From Algoriphagus resistens (lineage in GTDB: Bacteria > Bacteroidota > Bacteroidia > Cytophagales > Cyclobacteriaceae), in assembly GCF_001442615.1 (NCBI RefSeq), contig NZ_LMXN01000004.1, forward strand, positions 62,001 through 126,000: a stretch of 64,000 nucleotides of DNA, in the 5' to 3' direction. This document shows, piece after piece, positions 8,551 to 18,300 of this stretch. Made by a program: the position numbers and the translations under genes. The notes beneath the pieces were generated by a model. It had not been told where the DNA came from and did not search any database. It saw nothing but the letters and a program-made list of their open reading frames with translations. Numbering within the stretch: the first letter of the stretch is position 1; each line of letters opens with the position of its first letter.

Positions 8551-11493
8551 AAGCGCCTCCCACAAAATCTCTACAGGATGCTTGGCTTTTCTGCCCGTAC
8601 CATCTGCAATCTGATGTCTACAGGACGTTCCAGGAGCTGCTATGATCGTTTCCTCATCCGCTTTTCGAACAGCTGGAAATAACACCAACTCTCCCACTTG
8701 TTGGGAAACTCCATAATGTTCAGCCTCATAGCCAAAGCTACCAGCCATCCCACAGCATCCACTTGGAATAGTCTCTACTGAATAATTCACCGGCAAAGAC
8801 AAGAGTTTTTGCGTCCATGTCATGGAAGAAAGTGCCTTTTGATGACAGTGACCGTGAAGTTTTATCTTTTGGGTTTTGGTGGTAAATGCATCGGATTTGA
8901 TATTTCCAACCGCGATTTCCTGAGCCAAAAACTCATCAATCAGCTTCACATGAAATTTCAGTTTCTTGGCCGTTTCCACTAATCCAGATTCAACTATCCT
9001 TGGATATTCATCCCGGAAACTCAAGATGGCAGAAGGTTCCAGCCCGATCAACGGTGTATTTCCATTGATGAATTTCCCAAAAATCCTCACGTTAGCTTCC
9101 GCATGTTTCTTGGCTTTTGGAAGCAATCCCTTTGATAGAGCGGAGCGTCCGCTTTCCTCATGATCTACGATTTTCACTTCGTACCCCAATTGCTTAAGCA
9201 GTGAAATTGCTTTAATTCCGATTTCAGTATCGTTGTAATTGGTAAACTCATCCACAAAAAAATAAATAGACTTGATCACCTTTGCCGCTCCGGGAAGGGA
9301 AGTATAATTTCTTTTATACCACTTACGAAGGCTGACTTTACTGATTTCTGGAAGGTTTCTCTGAGGAGCTACGCCCAAAACTGATTTCATCATTCCACCT
9401 GTAAACCTGTTGCTAAGCATAAAATTCGCCAAGCCACCGGTTTTAGAGCCCAACTCATTCAGTTCATTGATATAGGCAAAAGCCCTTGATCGGAGGGGTA
9501 TTCCATTTGTCTTTTGATACTGGTACAGGAATTCAGCTTTCATGCTCGCCATATCCACGTTGGATGGACATTCAGCTGTACAGCCCTTGCAGGAAAGACA
9601 CAGATCCATGGCTTCTTTGATCTCAGGATGGTTGAAGGCATTTTCCTTTTTGTCCATGGTAAGAAATTCCCGAAGTGTATTCGCGCGGCCTCGGGTTGTA
9701 TCCTTTTCATTCCGTGTGGCCATGAAACTCGGACACATCGTTCCTCCTGACTCAGGCAACTTCCTACAATCACCCGAACCGTTACACTTTTCGGCCAAAC
9801 GAAGTATACCGCCTACATGGGAAAAATCCATCATCGTCTGATGCGTCGGGGTCTCCATGTCTGGCTCGTAGCGAAGGAATTTATTCATCGGCGCAGCATC
9901 CACTATTTTCCCCGGATTGAAAACATTATGTGGATCCCACGTGGATTTTATCCTACGGAAAAGCTCATAATTCTTCTCTCCCACCATCATTGGAATGAAG
10001 GCTGCGCGAACCCTACCATCACCATGTTCTCCTGAAAGGGATCCTTGGTATTTCTTCACCAACTCAGCAGAGGCTTTGGAAATCTGGTAGAACTCCTCCA
10101 CATCTTTAGACTTTTTCAAATCCAAAATCGGACGCAAATGGATTTCACCCGCACCTGCATGGGCATAATGGACAGGCTTTTGGTTAAAGCCCAACATCAT
10201 CTCATCAACCTCATCTATGTAATCGGCCAGGTCTTCTATATCCACTGCCGTATCTTCTATACAGGCCACGGCTTTGGGGTCTCCTGGAATATTGGCCAAA
10301 AGACCCAATCCAGCTGAACGCAAGGCCCAAGCTGCGGAAACCATTGCTGGTTCAATGACCGGATAAGCATAACCCAAACCGGATTTTTTTAGGTCATAAA
10401 CTAGAGCTTCCCCCTTTGCCATGGCTTCTTCCAAGGTTTTTCCACGAAACTCGACCATCAGCAAAGCCTCTGGATCTCCTTCCACAAAATACCGGTTCTT
10501 GGAATATTCTATACTCTCTTTGGTACAGTCCAAGATGATCTTATCCATCAGCTCCACGGCAGTAGCTGGGTGTTTCATGGCAGTTTGGGAAGCAACCATA
10601 CTCTGATGAATGCTTTCAAAATGTGCAGCAACCACGATTTCAATAGGATCGGGAAGCAGATCAAGACTGAGTGTAATCTCTGTAGTGAATGCCAGGGTTC
10701 CTTCTGAACCCGTCAGCAGTTTGCCAAAATTGAATTTTTGATCTCCCTCAAAAACCTCAGAGGGCAGCAGTTCGTCAACTGCATATCCTGTATTCCTCCG
10801 GGTAATGGATTTTTTCGGGAATTGGGCATGAATCTCCTTTCTGGCATCTTCCTGCGAAAGCTCATCCCAGATATGCCGGTAAATCTTCCCTTCTAAAGTT
10901 TCTAGTTTGCATTTACCCTCAAATCCCTTCTTGTCTAAATCTTCGAAATAAACAGTATTCCCATCGCTCAGGATAGTTTTCAGCTTCATGACTTTGTCAC
11001 GCGTATTCCCATACACAATCGAAGTTGTGCCACAGGAGTTATTTCCCACCATCCCTCCGATCATCGCACGATTCGCTGTGGAAGTAATTGGGCTAAAGAA
11101 AAGGCCATGTGGCTTCAGATAGCGGTTGAGCTCGTCACGTACCACTCCCGGCTGGACCCGGATCCACTTTTCTTCCTTATTGAATTCCAGGATTTTGGTA
11201 AAATTCCTAGCCACATCCACCACGATACCATTTCCTACGCACTGCCCGGCAAGCGAAGTACCCGCAGTCCGAGGAATCAAGGACGTTCCGTTTTTCGAAG
11301 CGAAAAGTATAAGCTTCTGGATATCTGATTCAGATTTTGGAAAGGCTACAGCCAATGGCATTTCACGGTAAACAGAGGCGTCAGTAGCATAAAGCGTCTT
11401 GGTTAGCGTATCAAAATGCAAGGTTCCTTCCAGCTGGGCAGAAAGTTCCTGTAGCAAAGGCAAGAGGTTAAGTAGGCTTGAACTCATGCTCAA
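8539..11493 (-). CDS. Fused FAD-linked oxidase / Fe-S (GlcD-GlpC type) 2-hydroxyacid dehydrogenase
   Basis: The 984-residue single chain fuses two modules. The first half is a GlcD/D-lactate dehydrogenase-type FAD domain (PCMH motif GTSLAGQCVGNGIVVD near 60-75, then NNSCGT) with the matching C-terminal FAD-linked oxidase domain, including GEHGDGR. The second half is an Fe-S/CCG module: CNGSGDCRK...GGTMCP and CLSCKGCTAECP provide cluster cysteines, and HGHCHQKAL and SGCCGMAGSFGYE are the CCG-type motifs. The architecture matches YdiJ-like enzymes that oxidise D-lactate, D-2-hydroxyglutarate or related acids and pass electrons to quinone. No membrane helix is seen. It is monocistronic, divergent from ydcF. 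The substrate is unresolved. Confidence 0.85.
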   Translation of the reverse strand: MSMSSSLLNLLPLLQELSAQLEGTLHFDTLTKTLYATDASVYREMPLAVAFPKSESDIQKLILFASKNGTSLIPRTAGTSLAGQCVGNGIVVDVARNFTKILEFNKEEKWIRVQPGVVRDELNRYLKPHGLFFSPITSTANRAMIGGMVGNNSCGTTSIVYGNTRDKVMKLKTILSDGNTVYFEDLDKKGFEGKCKLETLEGKIYRHIWDELSQEDARKEIHAQFPKKSITRRNTGYAVDELLPSEVFEGDQKFNFGKLLTGSEGTLAFTTEITLSLDLLPDPIEIVVAAHFESIHQSMVASQTAMKHPATAVELMDKIILDCTKESIEYSKNRYFVEGDPEALLMVEFRGKTLEEAMAKGEALVYDLKKSGLGYAYPVIEPAMVSAAWALRSAGLGLLANIPGDPKAVACIEDTAVDIEDLADYIDEVDEMMLGFNQKPVHYAHAGAGEIHLRPILDLKKSKDVEEFYQISKASAELVKKYQGSLSGEHGDGRVRAAFIPMMVGEKNYELFRRIKSTWDPHNVFNPGKIVDAAPMNKFLRYEPDMETPTHQTMMDFSHVGGILRLAEKCNGSGDCRKLPESGGTMCPSFMATRNEKDTTRGRANTLREFLTMDKKENAFNHPEIKEAMDLCLSCKGCTAECPSNVDMASMKAEFLYQYQKTNGIPLRSRAFAYINELNELGSKTGGLANFMLSNRFTGGMMKSVLGVAPQRNLPEISKVSLRKWYKRNYTSLPGAAKVIKSIYFFVDEFTNYNDTEIGIKAISLLKQLGYEVKIVDHEESGRSALSKGLLPKAKKHAEANVRIFGKFINGNTPLIGLEPSAILSFRDEYPRIVESGLVETAKKLKFHVKLIDEFLAQEIAVGNIKSDAFTTKTQKIKLHGHCHQKALSSMTWTQKLLSLPVNYSVETIPSGCCGMAGSFGYEAEHYGVSQQVGELVLFPAVRKADEETIIAAPGTSCRHQIADGTGRKAKHPVEILWEALNLP

Positions 11494-11696
11494 AAATAAG
11501 TCTATGTGATGGATTTAAGGAAAGTCGCGCAAAAGAAATTTATAATTTGTCAAAATTGTGCTAGACAAAACTTTTAAATCACCATCATTGACCAAAAAAA
11601 CACATAATTCTGGATTGCATAAAAGCTGAACTTCCAAGACACAAGGAAAATCCCTTCAAACCACTTTTCTTTGCCACTTCAGATTTCGATTAGCCT

Positions 11697-12467
11697 ATGT
11701 TTTTCTACCTCTCCCAATTCCTGAGCTTTCTTGCAATGCCGTTGACGGTCATCTCACTTTTATGGGTATTTGGATTGCTCTATATCAAGAAAAAATGGGG
11801 CAAAAGATGTCTCTGGATCGGACTGATACTTCTCTGGTTTTTTTCTAACAAGTTTATTGTCAATCAAGCAATGCTTGCCTGGGAACCTGATTTCAAAGAT
11901 TTTAATAAAATTGAAACTCGTAAATACGGGATTGTGCTTACAGGGGTGACTAACCTCAGCAAAACCGCTTATGACCGCACCTTTTTCAATAAAGGTGCGG
12001 ATCGCATCACCCATGCACTTCAACTATATCGTGAAGGTAAGATAAAGAAAATCCTTATCACGGGAGGACAAGGTCTTAATCCGGTAAATCCCCAGTCCGA
12101 AGCTGAAATTTTACAGCGCTTCCTACTGATGACTGGAGTTCCTCCCGAAGACGTTATGATTGAAGACCAATCCAAAAACACACGTGAAAATGCCCTTTTT
12201 ACCAAAGAATTTTTAAAAGAAAAAGGGATAGATGTAAATCAGGAATTTATTTTGATCACTTCAGCCTTTCATATGAAAAGAGCACAAGCTTGCTTCGACA
12301 AGGTTGGCTTAGTAACAGAAACTTTCCCCACAGATTACTATAGCAATGATACCAAATACGATATTCCTACGCTGCTTTTCCCAGACCCGTATTCCATCTT
12401 TATCTGGCACATAGTGTCAAAAGAGTTGATCGGGATTTTGGTGTATGGGCTAGTAGGTTATATTTGA
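11697..12467 (+). CDS. YdcF/DUF218-family membrane protein
   Basis: The 256-residue protein has two N-terminal hydrophobic helices (about 8-29 and 38-50) and a DUF218 domain. The domain motifs include the GIVLTG strand (about 80), the basic KKILITGGQGLNP segment (about 118-130) and the ENALFTKEFL region. The family includes ElyC/SanA and YdcF, implicated in envelope and peptidoglycan homeostasis in enterobacteria; the chemistry remains unclear. It is 26 bp upstream of a DUF72 gene on the same strand, so probably co-transcribed. Confidence 0.85.
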   Translation: MFFYLSQFLSFLAMPLTVISLLWVFGLLYIKKKWGKRCLWIGLILLWFFSNKFIVNQAMLAWEPDFKDFNKIETRKYGIVLTGVTNLSKTAYDRTFFNKGADRITHALQLYREGKIKKILITGGQGLNPVNPQSEAEILQRFLLMTGVPPEDVMIEDQSKNTRENALFTKEFLKEKGIDVNQEFILITSAFHMKRAQACFDKVGLVTETFPTDYYSNDTKYDIPTLLFPDPYSIFIWHIVSKELIGILVYGLVGYI

Positions 12468-12492
12468 GGTTAGAAACTTCAATTTACTTACT

Positions 12493-13377
12493 ATGAAATT
12501 TGGCCGAACAGATCATCCTGAGAATATCGACTTCACACTACCGCCTGATCATCCTGATACGGCTGAGACACTTAAAAAATACAAAAGTGAGGATTCCTTT
12601 GAAGTGTACGTCGGCTGCGCCAAATGGAACAAATCAGATCTCAAGGGCTTCTATCCGAGAGGCACCAAAGATGAACTGACCTATTATTCCAGACAGTTTA
12701 ATTCAATTGAGCTAAATGCGACTTTTTATAATTCCCCTGACAAAAACCAGGTCGTGCAGTGGAAAGAGAAAACTCCTGCTGACTTCAAGTTTTTTCCAAA
12801 AATCCCCCAGTCTGTAAGCCATTATCGTAGGCTTAATGATGTCAAGAATCTGACTGATGAATTTGCTGATTCTGTCAGCATGTTTGAAGAAAAGCTCGGG
12901 ATGGTTTTTTTGCAAATGATTGACAATTTCAAACCTAAATTTATAGATCGGGTAGAAAGTTTTGTGAAAGACTTTCCCCAAGGAGTTCCACTCGCAATCG
13001 AGGTTAGAAATGAAGAATGGTTCCAGGGAGAAGTCTTTGATGTATACTATGAAATACTAAAGAAAAACGATATTTCGAATATCATCGTGGATGCGGCCGC
13101 ACGTAGGGATATGCTTCATATGCGTCTTTCCAATGATGCCGCTTTCGTACGATACGTGGGTGCCAATCACCCAAGTGATTACACACGACTTGAAGACTGG
13201 ATAAAGAGAGTCAAACAATGGAGATCCCAAGGGCTTCAAAAACTCTATTTTTTCATTCATCAGAATGTGGAAAAGGAATCGCCTCTACTTGCAGAACATT
13301 TCATCAAATTACTGAACAAGGAACTTGATCTTTCGCTGAAAATCCCCAATTCCCCCGACAATCCTCTTGGATTTTAA
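12493..13377 (+). CDS. DUF72 (YecE-like) TIM-barrel protein
   Basis: The 294-residue cytosolic protein belongs to DUF72. Diagnostic segments are YVGCAKWNKSDLKGFYP near residue 39, the strand FNSIELNATFYNSP near 75, FKFFPKIPQSVSH near 100 and AIEVRNEEWF near 163. The family has a TIM-barrel fold; its biochemical role is unknown. Length is normal. It ends a two-gene set with ydcF and converges on hipA. The 210-bp gap after it (13378-13587) shows no gene and no clear terminator. Confidence 0.9.
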   Translation: MKFGRTDHPENIDFTLPPDHPDTAETLKKYKSEDSFEVYVGCAKWNKSDLKGFYPRGTKDELTYYSRQFNSIELNATFYNSPDKNQVVQWKEKTPADFKFFPKIPQSVSHYRRLNDVKNLTDEFADSVSMFEEKLGMVFLQMIDNFKPKFIDRVESFVKDFPQGVPLAIEVRNEEWFQGEVFDVYYEILKKNDISNIIVDAAARRDMLHMRLSNDAAFVRYVGANHPSDYTRLEDWIKRVKQWRSQGLQKLYFFIHQNVEKESPLLAEHFIKLLNKELDLSLKIPNSPDNPLGF

Positions 13378-13587
13378 CATGCGATTTTAATTATTATTGA
13401 TTTGAAGATTATGACCTACGTTACGTCACACAGTTTACGTCATGTACTTTGCGTAATTCTGAATCAGTAAAATAATAAAAGAGCCTTCCAATCCATTTGA
13501 AATCAATACTTATCAAGGAAAAGACTGTTTTTGTGATCGGGAAAAAGATCTAAAAACACTCATTACCCTCTGATTCTATCCCTTATA

Positions 13588-14889
13588 TCACACCAAAAGT
13601 GTAGAAGCGATACTGTCCCGCAATCCAGAATCTACTTTCACTTCCTCAGCAAATTCCTCCCATCTCTTTACCGCTGAGACCACAGCCTTTATCTTTTCTT
13701 CAGGCTTTTTAATATTCATCTTACGAGCAACTTCTAAAAAATCAGAATTTTGTATTCCTTTTCTTTTTCCATTGACCATTAAAGACTGCGCACTCACCCA
13801 TATACTTCCCGGCCGATATGCATGGCAAATATCGTAGGCCTGCGAAAGCTTCCATTTGCCGTCTTTATCCATTAGAAAAGCAAAATTCTTCGTGTGATCA
13901 TCACAGTTTCTAGCCAAAACATTGAATACCATACGCGTGAACATCTGCTCTGCTTCCGGATACGATAGACGAAGCATCCGCATCGTCTCAAACACCTGTT
14001 CGTAGCTGAATTGCCCCACCTGATTGAAATCAAAGTGTCTTAATCCGCACAGGCTTTGCATGTGGATCTTTTCACCATCTTCATGTCTATCAAATCGCCG
14101 GGTCATAAAGTGCGCCCTGCCATTTTCTTCCAACAACCGGCATTCATTCATTTCTATTCCTGCCTCCAACGCCATCAGATAATAGGCCATTTCCACTTTC
14201 CCATATCCCAGAGTAGTGCCGAATTGAGAATCATGAACTCCATCAAACTTTATAATCCAATATGAGAATCCAGGAGGGGCTTTCTCCTGTCCACTTTTGA
14301 CTTTCCCTGTATTAGGGTTGTATGCTATTACGGCTTTGGCACGAGCTCCACCAGCGGAAGTACCGATTTTAAGAATATCAGACAATGCAGACTGTTCTTC
14401 CCCAGTTAGATTTGACTGAAAATCTGCTCTGGAATTGAGAATTTTGTCAGCAATATTGACCAAGCTGCCTATTTCAATCGAACTGGGTTTGCTGGTTTCA
14501 TCCCGAAGGGATGGCATGATTTCCAAAGCTCCAACTCCACGTTTTCCTATGAAACAGAGTTGTTCTACAGGATTTAAACTCTCGGCCATTCTGCCATTTT
14601 GGACCAACCAAGCATTGATCAGCTGATTTCCATATTTATCCGGCAACATGTCCGCTAGCAAACCCGGAAGTCCCTTGAATGTATCAAAAGCGTCGCCCCT
14701 GGATTTTCGCAAGTCAGGAAATCTATAGATCCTTCCTCCCTGGCTCAAGGGCATTTTTGCCGGAGAAATATCCAGCCCTGATTTAAGGAAATCCTGATCG
14801 AACTCAAAACTTCCCAATTGCTCTGATTCATCCCAAAGCACAGCCCCGGCAAGCTTATCCCAAATCCAGATTTCAGCCGCAACTACCAT
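13588..14889 (-). CDS. hipA: HipA-family serine/threonine kinase toxin
   Basis: The 433-residue protein has the HipA N-terminal and C-terminal domains. The phosphate-binding loop region GTSAGGARAKA is at 177-187, the catalytic-loop signature NCDDHTKNFAF at 328-338 (Asp331 corresponding to the catalytic Asp), and the metal-binding Asp in QAYDICHAY at 353. E. coli HipA phosphorylates glutamyl-tRNA synthetase and causes growth arrest; the target here is unknown. The gene overlaps the upstream HTH gene by 7 bp, the standard antitoxin-then-toxin order, implying translational coupling. All key residues are intact, so the toxin is probably functional. Confidence 0.92.
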   Translation of the reverse strand: MVVAAEIWIWDKLAGAVLWDESEQLGSFEFDQDFLKSGLDISPAKMPLSQGGRIYRFPDLRKSRGDAFDTFKGLPGLLADMLPDKYGNQLINAWLVQNGRMAESLNPVEQLCFIGKRGVGALEIMPSLRDETSKPSSIEIGSLVNIADKILNSRADFQSNLTGEEQSALSDILKIGTSAGGARAKAVIAYNPNTGKVKSGQEKAPPGFSYWIIKFDGVHDSQFGTTLGYGKVEMAYYLMALEAGIEMNECRLLEENGRAHFMTRRFDRHEDGEKIHMQSLCGLRHFDFNQVGQFSYEQVFETMRMLRLSYPEAEQMFTRMVFNVLARNCDDHTKNFAFLMDKDGKWKLSQAYDICHAYRPGSIWVSAQSLMVNGKRKGIQNSDFLEVARKMNIKKPEEKIKAVVSAVKRWEEFAEEVKVDSGLRDSIASTLLV

Positions 14890-15218
14890 TCTGATGGAGG
14901 ATTTTCCGCAGCCATATCCGAGTTACGAACCCGCTGCCTTTCATGTTTCTTTTGAAGCTTAATATAATCCATCGGACTAATGGTCTTCTTTACCTCAAAA
15001 GCGTCAAGCCATTCTAGCTTATCCAACACCCGCAGCACCTGTATTAAGGTAATTAGATTGACTTTTTCTCCACGCTCCAGAAGGCTCAATGTGGATCTGC
15101 TGATTCCTGCCGCAATAGCCAGCTGCTCCTGAGACTTATTTTGCTCCACGCGATGATGCTTCACAAAATGTCCAAGCTTATTGAGAATTGCGCTATCGCT
15201 CAACTGATTGTAGTCCAT
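14883..15218 (-). CDS. hipB: HipB-like XRE-family antitoxin
   Basis: This is a 111-residue HTH-XRE protein: KSQEQLAIAAGISRSTLSLLERGE (about 24-47) is a canonical helix-turn-helix. It precedes and overlaps hipA by 7 bp, so it should repress the operon and neutralise HipA. The region after the HTH is longer than in E. coli HipB and ends with a polar tail terminating in SEW. A C-terminal tryptophan tail is also a feature of E. coli HipB (recalled from literature), where it affects stability; equivalence here is inference. Palindromes suited to dimer binding lie upstream at 15315-15381. Confidence 0.88.
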   Translation of the reverse strand: MDYNQLSDSAILNKLGHFVKHHRVEQNKSQEQLAIAAGISRSTLSLLERGEKVNLITLIQVLRVLDKLEWLDAFEVKKTISPMDYIKLQKKHERQRVRNSDMAAENPPSEW

Positions 15219-15314
15219 GACTTAAATATCATTTATTATCTACAAATATACCCATTAATGAACGAATTATCATACGTTAAACATTCTTTTTAATAAATAA
15301 AAAGCAACATTTAG

Positions 15315-15381
15315 TGAATTATAAATAATTCATTATACCTGGAAATATAATTTAATGAATGATATCTCATTCAAATGAGAT
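15315..15381. promoter_or_regulatory. Two 18-bp palindromes upstream of hipBA
   Basis: TGAATTAT-AA-ATAATTCA at 15315-15332 and ATCTCATT-CA-AATGAGAT at 15364-15381 are both perfect 8+2+8 inverted repeats in the 166-bp A+T-rich gap before hipB. Their size and placement fit HTH-dimer operators for HipB autorepression. The second abuts the end of the helicase gene and could instead be a weak transcript-end hairpin, though no T-tract follows. Confidence 0.5.
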
Positions 15382-15384
15382 GAA

Positions 15385-18300
15385 CTAAATATAAAAATAG
15401 CTCCTACTCCATTTCCATTCACATTTCCAGCCTTTATGCTCAAGTAAAATTGGATGATAGGCCAAAGCCGCCTTTGAAGTAGGTGCATTAAAAAATCTCT
15501 GATCATCTGTAAGGATGGCCTTTTTGTCCCTGCTTCTTTCTTTGAAAATCAAATCCATTACAGCTGAAGGGGTTTCTGCTGAATAAGAACTATCAGATCT
15601 CAGCAGTTTATTCTTCAAACTCCAATCGATCTGATAATTTTCTGTTTTAGCAACTGGAGCTGAAATACCAGGTTTTTTACTTTGCTCTTGAACAAAACCC
15701 AAAAACGCTCTCAATAATGCCAAACCGGGATTTTTAAGCTGGCTAGGACGAAAATCCACCACATCAATACTGCTGATAACGTGCATTTTCTTCCTGGCTC
15801 GTGTGATAGCCACATTCAGCCGATTCTCAGCTCCGCTTTTTCCAAGCAAACCAAAATTTGTTACCAATTTCCCTTCAGGATTAGGAGCATAACCCAGTGA
15901 CAAAATCACTTGATCAAACTCATCACCTTGCACATTTTCGATATTACGAACTTTGATCTTAGCATCCTGAAGCCCGGTTTTCCAAAGTTTTTCACGAATC
16001 AACTCCATCTGAAAGTAATTTCCAGTCACGATCCCAATACTATCCTCAGGGCAAGCTTCACAAATAGATCCGACTTTCAAAACAACTGCATCAACCTCAG
16101 TTTTATTTACCTGATTTGCCCATATCCCCTCTACCTTCTCCCAGGTAAAAGCAGGATTTCCTGCCATAGCAGTGGCATAATCGGGCAAAGTTTCCAAGTG
16201 GTTTTCATAGAAGTGTCTATTTGAAAAATGAATCAAAGCCGGATCAGCTGAGCGGTAATGTCCTTTCAATTGATTTTTTTCAAAGAAATTTCCAGTCATT
16301 TCCAACAGCGATTCAGCTTCATATTCCAGTCCTTCTTCATCGGATTCCCATCTCACCTGATAGAAATCTGACGGTCTTAGCTGTTTGGAATCCCCCGCCA
16401 CCACTACCTGCATACCACGAAGCATAGCGGGTAATCCCCGCTCTATCTGACATTGTGAGGCTTCATCGAAAACCACCAGGTCAAAATCCTGATCAAGCGG
16501 GAACAAAGCCGAAACAGTCTCCGGGCTGGCAAACCAACAGGGAAGCAGGCGAAAAACCTCTTCACCAAATTCCTCCACCAACTTGCGGATCGGCCAGCGC
16601 TGTCTTTTTTTACTCACCTGATGAAACAGATCCCGATAAGTCAGTCGATTTCCCAAACGGTTAAATTCCAGCTCACTTGTGACCTGCTCCTGAAGTCTCA
16701 GCAAAGCCATATGTTTGGAAATCTTTCGCTTTTCCAGAATCGCTGTTTTCAATTCCTTCAATTCATGCTGCATTTTCAGGCTACCGGCTTCTGCCAGGAC
16801 GGGGTTCATGGCTTCCAGATTAGCAATGTGCGCCAAATACCAAGAATTCCAAAAAACCGAAATCTGATCATCCAAAGGCGATAGCGAAAAATCAGATTCC
16901 AGTTTCCCGAAAAGAGCACTGGAAGACGGATCCAGATATTCTAAAAACCTGTCAAAGGCAACCAATTCAGAAAAAGTCCGGTTCAGTTGAAAATCAGAAC
17001 CACCTGCGCGAAAACCATTTTCGAGAATCTCCAGAATCTGGGCATCACTCAGATAAGCTTTCCAGTTAGTTAATCGGGAAATAAGCTCGTTAGAAAACTC
17101 GTTTAGCTCATTGAGTTGATTTTTGAGGCCTCCTAAGTTCCAATTGGCAATTGAATGGATATCCTGCTCGTTTTCCCATCGTAAAACCCAATCCAAAACG
17201 GGATTCATGATAGCTAGCTGACTTTCAAAAGTTTCAACCGAAAGCCCCGTAAACTCCAATCCCTCAAGACTTGGAAGCTCGATAAGTTCCTTGTTCAACA
17301 CCTTTAAAACCTCCACTTCAGACCGGATATCAGCAATAGAATTGGCATTAAACGTCAGATCCGCCTTATTAAGTATTTCAAAAGTCAATGGAAAATTACT
17401 TTTACTCAGATTTACCTGAATTTTGCCTAACCAAGAATTCGCTTTGACGTGCAATAAATCCAACTCAATTTCCAGTTTGGAGAGATTTTCCGAACTAGTA
17501 CTAATTTTAAATGACTGCTTCCCAAGCTTTCCGATGGCGGTTAAAAGCCACTTCTGGACTTTGGTAAGACTGGAAAAAAAGTTTGAATCAAAAACAGCCG
17601 AAATTGCCAAATCTTGCCTTTCCAATTGATTCAAAGAAGATGTTATATCCTCTAGCTCATCCCTGAAGCCCTGCTTGGTCAGAACCAACTGGGCCAACAT
17701 TTCAAAGTTTTCAGCTTTTGAACGTGTTCTAAACTCTGAAACTTCCTTTAAAGCCTGTGAAATTCTTGGAAAAACCGTTGGTTCGAAATGTGCAAAGGAA
17801 ACACGACTTTCCCAAAAAGTCGATTTAAACTGAGACTGGTAAGCATGGAAAACTTTAAAATCACTTTCAAAAGCCAGGGCTTTCTGATAATCTAGCTTTA
17901 TAAATTCCGAATGCTCAAAAAAAGGCTTCTTCAAATCCGCATTTAGGTACATTGCTTTAATGGGAACACCTGCTTCTTCAGCATCAAAAAGTGCAGTTCG
18001 AAATCCCTCAAATTTTTCGGAAAGCCTGGAGATTGTCTTTGAATATTGAGAGATTTCCCTTTCCAATTGAATGGAATCAACTCCTCTGTTAAGCTTTTGA
18101 TAAGCTTCTATGGACTCTACCTGAGCTTTGATCTTTTGAAAGAGAACTTTTTGATCTGTACGAAAATCATGTACCAGCCCCAGAAAATCCCCAAAGCCAG
18201 CAGTTGATAAGCGCTCAAAAACCACATCCAATGCCGCACGCTTTTGAGAAACTACCAACACTTTTTTACCCCTTGAGCAATAGTCCGAAACCAGATTCGC

